DNA of 64,000 nt from contig CM072522.1 in assembly GCA_036898135.1 (NCBI GenBank), positions 14,970,399 through 15,034,398 of the forward strand, read 5' to 3'. This DNA comes from Oncomelania hupensis (lineage: Eukaryota > Mollusca > Gastropoda > Littorinimorpha > Pomatiopsidae). The notes under the pieces were generated by a model. That model was not told the DNA's origin, searched no databases, and saw only the letters and a program-made list of their open reading frames with translations. This document shows, piece after piece, positions 9,645 to 22,739 of the stretch. Position 1 is the first letter of the stretch. The number at the start of each line of letters is the position of its first letter. Position numbers and translations under genes: made by a program.

Positions 9645-10589
9645 CAGGGCTTCCAATGGTCTGAGATAAAAAAGGAGGAAAATGACCGAGTGACGAGGTC
9701 ACGAGCACACGACCCCAAACACTGTCACAACACTGTCTGCTATAAAAGAAACAATTTTATTAGTGAGAGTGAAGTAGAAGAAAGAAAATAAGTGATTTAC
9801 AAAAGGTTTGATGTAAGGTCTCACATGAATAGAGAATAATTAAGGCAAATATGGAATTTACCACATTTTAACGATCTTAATTGCTTCATATCTTAAAAGC
9901 AAAAACTGAAGAAAAAAAATGGAATGTTCAGCAAAAAGTGACTGACCAAAATCTGCAATTAGAAGATATTTTTCTTGTGCAGATGACTTAGTAAAACCAC
10001 AATGAATTCAGAATACAATACAGAATACAATCCTCACTAGCAAGTCACTCATGGTCTACTCTGTTAGTGTTACATAGAATGTTCATAATATTAAACTACT
10101 CCTACTAGTTCTGCTTTTACAAAAAATTATGGTCAAATGCATACACAGTTATGGTGATGAAAAATGGGTTTGCACCTTTTAGGCCATCAGTAGTAGTAAT
10201 TGATTTCGTTCGAGCACAAGACGCAAAACGCGTGTCCGACACGTGGAATCTTTCGGATATGTTGACTCAATTTTTCTTCTTCTACCTCCACCTCCATCCA
10301 GTCCCATCTCCACTTGTTTTTGCAAGAAACATCGTCAAACTTTTGGCCGCGTTGAACAAAAATTCGACCCGCCATTTTTGCCTATTCGCAAACAGAACGA
10401 TGATCCGTTTCCAGTCTTCGAAACCAGCCAATTACAGATCAACCAAACTGAGACTGTGTTACGGATATTTTGGAGCCCCTATGAAATTTTTACCTCGGCA
10501 GTTTTCTACGGCGGAACTTTAAAATTTTTCGGCTGAAATTTTTTTTTAATGGCGGAAATTCGCCGAACGGCGGAAGATTGGAAGCCCTG
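9645..10589 (-). mobile_element. DNA transposon with CAGGG ends (hAT-like)
   Basis: Inverted ends CAGGGCTTCCAAT (9645) and ATTGGAAGCCCTG (10589) are flanked by a 6-base direct repeat TTTTTG (9639..9644 and 10590..10595). On the minus strand about 10375..10187 encodes a short zinc-finger start (HAFCVLCSNEINYYY) resembling the BED/TTF-type N-termini of hAT-derived proteins. No transposase core is present, so it is a non-autonomous or deleted copy. Superfamily assignment is inferred from the ends and the finger. Confidence 0.75.
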
Positions 10590-10599
10590 TTTTTGATAT

Positions 10600-10870
10600 T
10601 ATGCGAAGAATCCAGTGATAGATTGATTTGCTGCCACAATCTTCTTTTTCTTCTCCAAAGCCTCGTAATTCTTGATATGCTGTGGGCCTTCCACGTGCCA
10701 CTTCATGTCGTTCATACCACCGGCGGAGATGCCAAACTGGTTGGCACAAATCGTACTTTTGAGTCAGTGCTGCCGCGAATAACGAAAGGACACTTTCTCT
10801 TGCGCCGTTTCTTTGAAGATTCAGATTCACAATTACTTTGCTTATCCATTCGTTTGGACGCCATGTTTTG
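10600..10870 (-). pseudogene. BED/TTF-finger remnant of a hAT-like transposon ORF
   Basis: On the minus strand a start MASKRMDKQSNCES is followed by a basic KKRRKRK stretch. In another frame comes GISAGGMNDMKWHVEGPQH, then an SITGFFA-type end. The Gly-Gly-Met-Asn-Asp...His...His pattern is typical of the N-terminal finger of hAT-derived genes. At least one frameshift separates start and finger. The CAGGG-ended element at 9645..10589 inserted just past its stop. Confidence 0.55.
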
Positions 10871-11224
10871 AATTCTGTCTCACGAGCACCGATTTTCACT
10901 ACAACTGTGCAAAAACTGGTTTGGCAAACTTTGGTGCCTCTACCGGAAACTTCGATGCCATGTGTCTCTACTGGGACTGTGCATTAAACCGAGTTCGGCT
11001 GTCTTCGGAAAAAAACATCACGCGGTGTATTGCCACAGGCCAACGAGTTCGACTTTTTTTCCCAATGTTATTTTTATTTATTTCCGGACTGTGAAACAAG
11101 TATCTTTATTTTCCGTAGCGCTTGCTGAGTTTTTCAAATTTCAGGAAAAAATATGGACATTCCGTACGGGTAGGTATGCCTGCTCTAACTCAAGCCATCT
11201 GACAAAATTGCGTCAGCCATTTTT

Positions 11225-11400
11225 GAGATACTGAGCAAAAACGTGTGTTAGCAACATGATTTCAGTGACCTTGAACTTTGCAGTACAGCAAATATGATGG
11301 CATGAGAGGCAGGTCACTAGCCTAGGTAATGTTCCTATCAACTTTGGTTAAAATCCATTCAGTGGTTCTTGAGATATTGCTTCTGACGGACTGACATACG
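11225..11400. repeat. Possible dispersed repeat
   Basis: The string ending in agtggttcttgagatattgct...gacggactgacatacgg resembles a phrase common in invertebrate repeats. No ends were found, so this is low confidence. Nothing else was recognised in 10870..11400. Confidence 0.25.
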
Positions 11401-11541
11401 GGACAGACTAACATTTGATTTGGCTTGTTCCAATTTCCTCGTCTGTTTCAAAGTATTTCCTGATAAGTGAATTTGTTGTGCACCATATTACATCATCTCT
11501 CCACACATACACACACAAAACGTGAAAACGCTCACTCTGAC

Positions 11542-11629
11542 CATGTTGGTTGGTCTTGCAGTATTCAAATGATACCACTGCCTCGTTAGCCTTAGGTCGC
11601 ACCGCTTTCTTTTTTTCCACCTTCACCTG
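11542..11629 (-). CDS. THAP gene, exon 3
   Basis: An 88-base exon, phase 0 in and phase 1 out. It follows a CAGCAG tandem acceptor (alternative start at 11626) and ends at ATG|GTCAGA, a weak donor. It encodes about 29 residues, [19 protein letters not shown] and more: lysine-rich with a VKVE motif. Phases match 12383..12510 (ends phase 0) and 9242..9349 (starts phase 1). The donor is the least certain border in this gene. Confidence 0.55.
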
Positions 11630-11779
11630 CTGAAACACAAAATATGACAGTGGATGAACAGATACAGACAGACAGAAAGATGGACGGATGGATGGTTGGA
11701 TGGATGGATAGGTATGTAGGTAGATAGACAGGCAAGCAGGCAGCAGACAGACAGACATGACGGACGTATATCGACAGAC

Positions 11780-11925
<146 letters not shown>

Positions 11926-12249
11926 GATATATCAGATAGATTGATTAAAACAAACTGTAAATGGAAAGAAAAAATGTTGCAGCTGAAAGTCCACAAATTA
12001 TTTATTTATTTTATTATTCAATCTTTTTATTATTTTTTTTAATAACCGATTATTCTATATCACCAGCAAGAAATAATACTACATAAGTCAACAATATTAA
12101 TAACAAGAACAGTAACAATAATAATAATAATAATAATAATAATGGATGCTATATACATGCTTTTTCCATATATCACTAGTCATGCTCAAAGCGCGATACA
12201 TACCAAATAGTGAAATATCGTAATATCATTTCTGGCCAACAATATGTAA

Positions 12250-12250
<1 letters not shown>

Positions 12251-12327
<77 letters not shown>

Positions 12328-12340
12328 ATCTTTCTCTTTC
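12251..12340. repeat. (CT)n/(CTTT)n microsatellite
   Basis: CT dinucleotides to about 12283, then CTTT tetramers. Confidence 0.95.
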
Positions 12341-12382
12341 TATCTGTTCCAGCACTTTCTCTCCCATGACTTTTGAACTTAC

Positions 12383-12510
12383 TAAAATTTTGTTTCTTGG
12401 TTTTCTTGCTGGTTTCTTTGGTTCTGACAGACCCTCCTGCGCCTGTGGAAGCCACACAGTTGGCAGAGACCCAAAGATCAGCTTTTGTCCCCGGAAGTCG
12501 CCGCCATGAC
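12383..12510 (-). CDS. THAP gene, exon 2: end of the THAP domain
   Basis: A 128-base exon, phase 1 in and phase 0 out. It has a strong TTTGCTTTCAG acceptor and a strong GTAAGT donor. It encodes HGGDFRGQKLIFGSLPTVWLPQ, which fits the C-terminal part of a THAP domain (the L...x-PT-hydrophobic ending), followed by a basic stretch KKPARKPRNK that may act in nuclear import or DNA contact. It continues directly from the Cys-Cys-Cys-His half encoded at 13573..13818. Confidence 0.75.
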
Positions 12511-12696
12511 CTGAAAGCAAAAGAGATTGGCCGCAAAATGCTTATACTTTAATAATTATAATAAATATAACATGGAGATTTTCTACAGGACATTCTGTCT
12601 GACTCTTTAGCAGACATCAAAGCGAAAACCAAGGTTCAATCTTGAGAGACAGGCAAAGTATTATGACTGAAATAAATAAATTAATAAATTAGTAAT

Positions 12697-13227
<531 letters not shown>

Positions 13228-13572
13228 TCATCCATTCAATGCAGCATAAGCCATTTCCAGCCTTCTGTTCTGTCTGTAAGACTGAAAGTCCCTATTCATT
13301 TTGTTGTTATACAGTGAGGTTAGTAAGTAAAATGGCCATTTTAGCAGTTTATACTACAAATACAGTGGCCCTGATTCGGCTCTGGACCCTGTAAGCAATG
13401 AATAACTACTTAACTAACTTCCAATACAAACGCAACACATCAGAAGAAATGAAACTGAAAAGGGCTGATCGTGCTGGAATGTGCTAACTTGTCAAATACC
13501 AAACTATTACTACAGCCTTGAAATCATGAGAATACATTGACTGATCATCACAAAGAATGAAACAAATCATAC

Positions 13573-13818
13573 CAGAGGTGAAACAGTCAGGGGTGAAGTG
13601 TCTAGAGCACATCTTGGCCTTGGCAGGGTTGAAGCCCTTGTCTTGGCGTTGCATTAAAAGAAGCAACTGTCTTCTCCATTCGTCTTGCGCCTCACTCACC
13701 CCAGTCCTTGGAATCTGATGAAAACTCAAACCCCTGCATACTGTGCTTCTCACAAAGCAACCAGAGAAACAACAACGGTTTCCATCCAAATGTCTGCTGG
13801 CTGGCATTTTCAACAGAT
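13573..13818 (-). CDS. THAP gene, exon 1: THAP zinc-binding domain
   Basis: Coding starts at ATG 13807 (MPASRHLDGNRCC), 11 bases inside an exon that follows a TGATGACAG acceptor; a 5' UTR exon upstream is likely. It encodes the THAP C2CH signature: CCFSGC, the FHQIP block, a Trp (DEW), then CSRHF and DCF. THAP domains bind DNA sequence-specifically through this zinc module and occur in transcription factors and P-element-like transposases. The exon ends at TCTG|GTATGA in phase 1 and joins in frame to 12383..12510. I see no transposase core in the following exons, so a host regulator is more likely. Confidence 0.85.
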
Positions 13819-13829
13819 CTGTCATCAAA

Positions 13830-15310
13830 TGTACATAAAAATAGTTTAATAGTATCATAAATCATCATTTAGTTTATAACGTGCAATACCAAACATTTGA
13901 AGTCTGTTCAAAGCTCAACATTCATTTACATTTCACGCAAACATACACACATTTTAATAAATCTGTAATTAAATAATGTAAATGTGTAATATACACACTC
14001 TGACACTGTTACATGGTATTTATCAATAGTCGATTCAGTCCTGATGCTTGAAGTGTAACTCGAATTCGTTTATCCAAGCAGCCTGTTCCCTCAGCAACAA
14101 GGCAGGAGTCATTTTATTCAGCAAACATCAACAACTGCATACAAGGTCGCTTTCAGAAAATCACTACAAAGATCATCCGCACAAGCAGACAGTGCATTAC
14201 TTATATAGCCTCACTGCGAGAAAAAATTTGAACATTCCAGCATGATGCAATAACACCCAATCAAAATAAAACTCATGATCGGAACTATGCACTGCCTTAC
14301 ACCACATAATGTTTACGAATCCATATGATTCGACCAGCTTTTCCCATAAGGTCTAGAAGCTTCCATCGATAATAAACAAGTAATTCCATAAAAATCTCAA
14401 CACTATCGACCGATGAAAATTATCATCATTATACAGAGCTTCCTCTAGCAACAACTCAAAATCAAACCAAATCAAAGGTATCTATTATTGCATGCTTTGC
14501 AAAACAAAATGATTGGATCTATCCTGCGTGTCTCAATTGTAACAAACACACACAAACATACATACACACCAAAAACCAGTACATGCCCACACACATACAT
14601 AAGTGCACAAACACACACAGATCTATAATAAATGGAACAAGCTTATCAGAAACATGTCATATTGTAACATATAAACACACACAGATCTATAATAAATGGA
14701 ACAAGCTTATCAGAAACATGTCATATAAAGAGACAAATTGTAAAATAACAAAAAATCTGCCCATTAGTTTCAGAGAAAAGTGTGCAAATGTCACCTCATG
14801 ATGGCTGAACGCCAGACACTGGATAGATGGACAAAGCCAAAAGCAACAACTCCTGAGCTGAGCTTATAGCTCTGGAACTAATACGAAAACTTCTACTGAA
14901 CTAAAACTAATGTTTAGTAATATTCAGCACCCCACAACTACCACTACCCCCAACATTTTCACATATATACAAATTATACCACATACACACTCTTCAACAC
15001 TCACACACACATACATGTACACCCACACACATCATGTACACACACACACACACAAAGAAGCACAATCATATCACTTAGCAACTCATCCACTCGTCGCACT
15101 GATCACCTGCATGCAGGTTGAAAGATCAAATTAATCCTATCCAGCCAGAGAATAAACCACAGAATGAACAACATGAACTACTCCAGTAGCCAGACATTAG
15201 AAGTTGTGACTACATGATTACAGCACTTGTTATCTATAATGATGATGATTTGGGTTTTGCAAACTGCTAAAGTCCATGGTTCTTTAAAATCAATTAGTTA
15301 ACTTTACAGT
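13830..15310. other. Non-coding stretch
   Basis: No gene recognised. A direct repeat with a 64-base period lies at about 14610..14735 (agatctataataaatggaa twice). CA-rich microsatellite lies at 14540..14620 and 14985..15060. Confidence 0.6.
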
Positions 15311-15466
15311 GGCATGCATGTTCATGGGCAGAATAAAAATAATCTTGGGTATAAACAATGGCATTGAGGGTTGTACCAAAGAGCCTAATGATAGAAAGAG
15401 GGGGAACTTGGTACAGAACCGCGAGACGAAAGGTACGAGTTATGCTCCCTTGTTGACATGCTGAAA

Positions 15467-17428
15467 ATGGCTCGTGGCAGAAAGTCAAAAGGCGACCGAG
15501 TGAAACCGGCTATGACTTTTGCACAGCCATTGTCACAGGGCAGTCTGTGATGAAACCGGGTAGACTGTGTGGGTGGAGAGTTAATGAGTTAGGGGTAGTA
15601 ACTGCGTGCTGTCGTATGCTAGGTTATGCGTGCAAATCGTGACACAACAGTGTAGATCGGCTAGTCAGTTTAGGAATTTGCTCACTGTAGTCAGAACAGG
15701 TTTTGGCAGAGTCACAGAGAGACGTGCGGTCTTGTTGCTCTGGGGTTGTTTTGTTCTGGAAGTAAGGGAGGGACAGTTATTGACGTAAATAATAGCTGGT
15801 TCCAAGAGGAAAACTAGTTGGAAGTGTTACAGTTGTGGTAGCAAGCTCGGGGAAGAGTGTGGAGCAAATAACTAAGTTTTGTGTTGTGGTAGGTTAGTGT
15901 CGAGGTATTGTCCACTAACGGAAACTACTACGCACTGGATTACCTTACTTGGAGTACTGTGTAGACAAGCAGGGGAAAGGCTACAGGTACTATTACATTC
16001 GAACCGTGTGGGTAAGTGTGATGGTGGTATTTTTCCTTACTGTGCCAATGACCGAGGGCCGGCTGTTGGGGTGTTGAACGATAGCTGTGTGTGAGGCTGG
16101 GGGAAGGATGGTTGCACTGAGGAGAGGCAGACGAAAGGAAGAGTGCGACTGAAGGGGGGAGAATGAGGGAGGAGAATGGGGGTGAAGTGTGATGAAGGTA
16201 GGATGGAAGTGGTTGCTGTTGTCGTGGTTGCGGTTGCTTGAGATGGATAATGTGTTGATGTTTACATGTATTCATTTGCAGCATTGCTCATTTCATGCAT
16301 TCATAATTTCATTGAGTTTCATGAATTATGTGTTTGATTACAAGTGACAATAATAGTAGTCAAAGGAAGTGAAGTGGACAGCAGTGGTGCCTCCTCAAGA
16401 TACAGAAGTTAGTGAGTGTAATAGGGGGGGAGAGTGTGAGGAGGGAGGGGGACAGAATCAGGTGGACATGACATTAACAATACGACAAGGCATGTTGCAG
16501 GTTCGACAGTTCGTCGTTCGACCATTCGTCGTTCGAAAGTTCGTTCGTATCCATCAGCTCGTCACTGGGTAACGCGGAGCGACGTTGACCAGCATCGTGC
16601 GACAACGACGACGGCACTTGGTCGTTTGGACCGAACATCATCATCGCCACCCATTCGTCTACGTCCGCATTCGTGTACATCTTCATCGTTCCACAACCCC
16701 ACCTTTCCCGTGGTGGTTGTGACGTCTGTGGACGGGACCTGGCCTCGACGTCGCAGTGTTAGCCGACTGGAGGAATCAGGCTGAGAGACGTCGACGGTGG
16801 CAGGGCTGCCGCGACTACGGCGTCACCATCATCATCATCATCATCGTCAGCGGCGAGGGGGAGGGGCGACGCCACTACGCCTGGGCATCAACAGCGACAG
16901 TCCGTTAACAGCCACAAGGAGGGGCGGATACCTTTACGGAGACTTCAACAGGGATGCCATACTATCAGGTCGGCTCTTTCCTTGTTGTCCTCTCTTGACA
17001 CTCGAACCCCCCCCCCCCCCCCTTTGTTCGGTTATTTACGTGCAACGGACATTTGCGGCGCACAGTTGATTCATAGACGTGGTTGATTAGCAACCCTCGT
17101 TCATCTGACATACCATTCCATTGTTCATCGACCCATTGATTGTTCCATCGCCATTTTCTCGTTTCATGTGTAACTGTTGTATGTGTATGAGTGTGTGGTA
17201 TGAATGAATAAATAGCTTGAAAGTTGTATATATATTTGTCGTGTTTTCATCACTTCCGTCTGCGGGTAATCGTCATTCTTTCTGGGTTGTCTGCCTGTGG
17301 AAGTTGTTTGTTTGTGGTGTCTGCCCGGAGAGAGTCGTGGCGGTGACAGCCATCAATTGCCATAATGCCAGATACAAGAAAAGTTGTGTTGGCAAGTCCT
17401 TTTTCAAATTTCCAAGAGACAAAGAAAG
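15467..17428 (+). pseudogene. THAP first-exon pseudogene split by a solo LTR
   Basis: This is a paralog of the intact exon at 38389..38528. The start ATG (15467) and the following codons match. A one-base deletion near 15510 breaks the frame, and a 1818-base LTR (15531..17348) splits the exon just after the codon position of the first zinc-binding Cys. The second half resumes at 17349 with INCHNARYKKSC and SFFKFPRDKE and keeps the GT donor at 17429. The gene copy cannot make a THAP domain. Similarity to the other copy continues in the following intron to about 18600. Confidence 0.9.
15531..17348. mobile_element. Solo LTR, 1818 bases
   Basis: It begins TGTCACAGGG and ends CGGTGACA, flanked by a 5-base target duplication GCCAT (15526..15530 and 17349..17353). 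The paralogous locus at 38449..38453 shows the empty site with one GCCAT. There is no gag or pol inside. TG...CA ends, a 5-base duplication and an AATAAA near 17206 fit a solo LTR left by LTR-LTR recombination. It contains short TTCG-rich repeats (16500..16560), a CAT repeat (16826..16845) and a poly-C run near 17010. The parent family is not identified. Confidence 0.85.
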
Positions 17429-18133
17429 GTAAATTGCAATTGAAAAACTTAATTTTTTTGTGTTTATGTAGGCCTAAACTAAGACCGCTGCAGTGTTGTT
17501 AGTGTTAAAACAATCGGAGAGCGGCTTGAATGATTCATGTTATACCTATGTGCTAAATCCAAAACAGTTTGCTTGCTGACAGTTTACGTTCAACAGGTCG
17601 CTCACTGTTTACGTTATTGCTAGGTTGTTTGACTATATTTGTGCTTATATTTCAAAAGTAGATGTCAGATTGGCAGTTTGGCTTCGTCAAACTGCTTATG
17701 TTAACAAGTTAAATTAGACTAAGTCTGTTTTCTCCTCGTGATCAAATACTGTGCAAGATAACCCCTTACCTAGGCACAAAAATGGTCCTTGATCTGTTGT
17801 AATCCCTTTTCGTTTGAGTGTAAACGGGAAAAAAAAAGTAATTTAGAAACTCAGTCCTTGTTCTGATCTGTGAATTTCTGCGCATTAGATCTATATTGCG
17901 TGGAATGTTGTAGTCTAGGTTCTGATTGTTCTGTCTGATTAATTAATTATTTTCCATGAAGTGACTGATGTTATTAAGCCAGTGATGTGGGAGGTGAGAG
18001 GGTTGGGGGGTAGGGGGACACCTGATATAAATTAAATTCACACTATTAGTGAAACATTTTGTTATTGTGCTTTATTGTGATTAATTGATTGAATGACAGA
18101 GCTCTCTCTTCCCCCAACCCTCCCTCTCTCTCA

Positions 18134-18177
<44 letters not shown>

Positions 18178-18600
18178 TGATTACAGATTTACACAGTTTC
18201 GGATAAATGAAACAGTCTGTCATGCATATTTTAATTTTAAAATATCTGTCGTTGATTAAAAAATAATAAATTCCAGGGCAGAAAACGAACCTATGACATA
18301 CACACATAAGCAGCATAAAAGCACCTAATAAATGTCAATAAGTAAACATTAAAAAAAAAAAAAGACAGCAGTAGCGGAATGTTAATAATAATGATGGTTA
18401 AAAGTTTGGTTTTTGCAAACGTTGCCATAAAAATGTTCTTTTGCAATGGCATAGGCTCAATAAGTTACCGCGCACAGATCATTCATATAGCAGATGATGA
18501 AATATAGCCACCCCGAGCAAAGGGAAATAATCAGTGAGAGCGTCTCGCATTTTTGTATATGAGAGAATGGAAGTCCCCCCTCTTTCCGTATAAGCTCTTT
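17429..18600 (+). repeat. Duplicated intron, copy A
   Basis: About 1.1 kb nearly identical to 38529..39900 apart from the MITE at 39531. It starts with the THAP exon donor and includes a (CT)n tract at 18116..18175. It marks a segmental duplication of the THAP first exon and intron. The similarity stops near aagctctttggt in both copies. Confidence 0.9.
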
Positions 18601-18760
18601 GGTTGTACAGAGTTCTAGTGGGGATACTTTTCAGGAAGAAGTCCAGTCTTCCCTTGTTGAAGCTATTGACAGATATACGCAAGTGACAACACTTAATTTC
18701 TGGTAGACTATTCCAAGTATTGACAACAAATCTATGGTAGAAAAAAAAATTGATCAATAA
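18600..18760 (-). mobile_element. LINE reverse transcriptase C-terminal fragment
   Basis: On the minus strand FVVNTWNSLPE followed by SVNSFNKGRLDFF matches the conserved end of CR1/Jockey-like reverse transcriptases. It is short and 5'-truncated and lies where the intron duplication ends. Confidence 0.65.
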
Positions 18761-19475
18761 AAAAAAGAAGCTATTAAATTACTCCACGTATTATTATTAT
18801 TATTATTTATTTATTTATTTTATTTATTTCTGTTAACGCTGTGCAACTGTGAGGTAATGAATGAATGCGTCAGATTTGTTTAAATCAAAATCATAATGTG
18901 ATGTGCGATGCCGTTCGTGTCTTTCTTTTATTATGTTATTATGGATTCCTCTCTCACTCCTCCCTTGTCTGCTAAAACTGGCGAACAATTAATAAAACTT
19001 GCTCTGTTACAAAAAAACCCAAAAACAACTGCAGCTGCATTTTCCAAACGGAACTCGGATACGCCTTACATTCTCTCTTTCTCTCGCTGTCACAGCGTTA
19101 GGCTATCATTCAGACAGCCAAAAGGTCAGTAAAATGCTTCATAGTGCATCTGCAATCAAAAGCTTACCTTTGAGCTCTCCGACTACTTCGGAAAATGAAA
19201 CGCGAAGCCAGGACCTACAACAATGAACAATAACAATATTTCTATTTTCGGATAAGGCTTGTTTTTACACAGGAAACGAAGAAATTGAAAACGAGCTGGA
19301 TTTGGAAATGTTGTAATTTTCGTACTCTCAAAAATTACGTACATTCTTTGTTGTTATTATAGTTATTGTTGTTATTATTATTATTATTACAATAATTATT
19401 TCATTGTAATATCTTTTGTGTGATTGCTTGCGTGTTGGTTTGTGATTGCTTTGTTTTCTGCCAAGAGTGTTTTGC
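18760..19475. other. Non-coding stretch
   Basis: AT-rich, with ATT-type repeats near 18790 and 19365..19395. No gene recognised. Confidence 0.6.
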
Positions 19476-19479
19476 AGCT

Positions 19480-21261
19480 TGTGATGAACAGCAAAGGAGA
19501 ATTGGATAGAAGATCAATGCCCGGTAATAGAGAACAGTGTGAACAAGAACAACAGCAAGAAGGCTTACCAGACTGTTAGGCGCCAAACAAGTGATAAACA
19601 GCCCAAGGTCTCCACGATCCAAAGCAAGTCTGGCATGTGTTTTACAGAAGAACAAGAAGTCTTGGATAGATGGACAGAGTACTGCTCTGACCTTTACAAC
19701 CACACACCAAACAGAGGCCCATCAGTTCTAGCATGTCCTCAGAACACAGAAGAAGAATAACTCCTCCCAATTCTCAGAGGAGAAGTTGAGGCAGCAGTAT
19801 AATCGCTGAAGAAGCGGAAGTAAGAGGGAGTGGACAATATACACGCAAAATTGCTTCAAGCAGGAGGAGAAACGATGATTGACGCCCTCACCATTACCTG
19901 TAACAAGATCAGGCAGAGTGGGGAGTGGCCTACACCATGGACCCAGTGGCTTGTCATCATTCTTCCAAAAAAGAGTAACCTTCAGGAGTATAAAAATTGC
20001 GGAACCATCAGCCTCATCAGCCATTGCAGCAAAGTCCTCCTGAAAATAATACTCAACAGGTTGAAACTCCAAGCTGAAAAAATCATAACTGAAGAACAAG
20101 CAGGATTCAGGGCGGGGCGAAGTACCACTGAGCAGATTTTCAAACTCAGAATAATTTACGAGAAATACCTACAGCCCCAACAACATCTATATTATGTGCT
20201 TGTAGACTTTAAGAAAGTGTTTGACCGAGTCTGGCATGCAGCTCTGTGGACAACCATGAGGGTTACATCAACCCTAAAATTATTGAAGTAACCAAAACCT
20301 GTATGACAAGGCCACCAGTGCAGTCCTCCACAACAGCGCCATCGGAAACTGGTTCAGAACAACAATCAGCGTGCGTCAAGGATGCCTACTCTCTCCAACA
20401 CTCTTCAACATCTTCCTAGAGCGCATCATGTCAGATGCCCTTGCAGATCACGAAAGCACAGTCAGCATAAAGGGTAGAGCAATCTCCAACCCTCCATTTT
20501 GTGGATGACATTGATGGATTGGCTGGAGAGGAACAAGAACTTGAACATCTGTTGCAGAGGCTTGACACCACGACTGAAATGATGACCAACAACACCAATG
20601 GCATCAACATGGACATCAAAATCCAAGGCCAATCCTTCAACACTGTTCATAGCTTCAAATATATAGAAGCCATTATATCAGACAATGGGTCCCAACAGGA
20701 AGTCCTCTTCAGGATAGCACAAACAACTGCTGCCCTGACAAGGTTGAAGCCCATTTGGAAAGACAGCACTATCAGTCTACACTCCAAGGTAAGGCTGCTG
20801 TGTTCCCTTGTCATCTCCATCTTCCTATACGCTTCTGAAACATAGACACTTCTAGCAGACCTACAATGAACAATACAAAGCATGGAGATGAGGTGCTACA
20901 GAAGACTTCTGGGCATTTCTTATACCCAGCACATCACTAACGACGAAGTCTGACAGGCCATCCTAAAAGCCATTGGACAACACGATGATATGCTCTCACA
21001 GTGGTGAAGAAACTGAAACTGATGGTATGGCCACACCAGAGCATCAGACCTTGCAAAGACCATCCAGCAAGACACAGTGCAAGGAGTCAGAAGAAGAGGG
21101 TGGCAGAAAAGAGGTGGGAGGACAACATTGGAGAATGGACTGGCTTGACACTGAGCGAAGCCATGAGGGTTGCTGAGGACAGAGAAAGATGGAGTACGCT
21201 GGTTAAACGATCATCTGTGGTGCCCCAACGACTTTCGAGTTACGGAATAGGATAGGATAGG
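19480..21261 (+). mobile_element. LINE, (GGATA)n-tailed family, copy 2
   Basis: About 1.8 kb of a degraded non-LTR reverse transcriptase. It covers the region after the endonuclease (KVSTIQSKSGMCFTEEQEVL), the RT fingers and palm (EEQAGFRAGRSTTEQIF, then YVLVDFKKVFDRVWH), a degenerate FVDDI-type active site near 20500 and the C-terminal region. Several frameshifts and stops break it. The pentamer tail ends at 21261. A related copy in opposite orientation begins 58 bases later. Confidence 0.9.
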
Positions 21262-21319
21262 AGGAATTTTTTAGTTTGTAGGCCTTGGTCGATGCACGTA
21301 TTACCATTACGTAGTACCA

Positions 21320-22735
21320 TCTTATCCTATCCTAGTCTAACTTCAATGTTGGTGATGTGCTGGAAATGCCAAGAAGTCTTCTGTAGCACCTCATCTCCAT
21401 GCTGTGTATTCTTCGTTGTAGGTCTGCCGTTAGGGTCCATGTTTCGCTTGTTCTTCAGCTATTATTTATTCAGCTTGGGGTTTCAACCTGTTGAGTATTA
21501 TTTTCAGGAGGTCTTTGCTGAGATGGCTGATGGTGCAGTAGTTTTCACACTCCTGAAGGTTACCCTTTTTGGGAAGAGTGATGACAAGCGACTAGGATCA
21601 TGGTGTAGGCCACTCCCCACTCTGCCAGATCTTGTTACAGATAATGGTGAGGGCGTCAATCATCGTTTCACCTCCTGCTTGAAGCAATTCTGTGGGTATG
21701 TTGTCCAATCCTGCTGACTTCCCCTTGCTGCCTCAAATTCTCTGAGAATTGAAGGATTTCTTTTTCTTCTCTGCTCTGGAGACATGCTAGAACTGATGGG
21801 CCTCTGGTGTGTCGTTGTAAAGGTCAGAGCAGTACTAGAACTGATGGGCCTCCGTTGGGTGTGTCGTTGTAAAGGTCAGAACAGTCCTCTGTCCATCGAT
21901 CCAAGACTTCTTGTTCTTCTGTAAGGCACATGCCAGACTTGCTTTGGATTGTGGAGACCTTGGGCTGTTTAACACTTGTCATCTGATTCACAGTCTGGTA
22001 TGCCTTCCTGCTGTTTTTCTTGTTCAGACTGTTCTCTATTTCTTGGCATTGATCTTCTATCCAGTTTTCCTTTCTGTGCACATGCCTTTTCGGATGTCAC
22101 TGTTGATTTTTCGGTAGGCATCAGCTTCCTGTGAGGTGTTCTTTTTCTTGTTCATCATTCTTCGTTTGCCACATAGACCCAAAAGTCCAGGTGTGATCCA
22201 TGGTTTCTTCTTTGGGGAGTATTTGCCAAGGATCTCCGTAACGGCATCTGTCACAGCTGAGTTGAAGGTGGCAGTCATGGTGTTGACATCTAATTCACCA
22301 GCTCCCAAAATGAGCAGTGGTGCAAATTTCCCTCCAATTGTGGCTTGAAGTATTTCTGCCACCTCTGGATCTTGCAGTTTGTTCAGGTCGAACTTCAGAC
22401 CAGTGCACTTTGCTGTGATTACTCTCTTCAAGTGGAACCGCGAAGACATCACGAGATCGTGGTCACTTCCGATGTCTGCTCCTGGAAAAGTGCGTGTCCT
22501 GCCAATGTTGATGTTTGATCTGAAGCATTTCTTGACCATGATGTAGTCAATCTGGGTGTGATGCTCCCCGCTGGGATTGTGCCAGATCCATCATCTGGAT
22601 TTTTTGTGAGGACCAAACGTGTTTGCCATTGTGGTTCGCATCTTGGCCAACCTTGGCATTCCAGTCGCCTTACACTATGACGATGTCCATCTTTGGCACT
22701 TGGTATTACCATCAGAAGCCATTAATTAACTAGAT
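21320..22735 (-). mobile_element. LINE, (GGATA)n-tailed family, copy 5, internally deleted
   Basis: Read on the minus strand this covers the end of an APE-type endonuclease (GSDHDLVMSSRF; the SDH motif is catalytic in the family), the linker (YSPKKKPWITPGL, EEQEVLDRWTEDCSDLY) and the start of RT. It then jumps across a deletion near 21445 to the 3' region with tail TAGGATAGGATAAG. Its 3' end faces the 3' end of copy 2. Confidence 0.85.
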
Positions 22736-22739
22736 ATAT

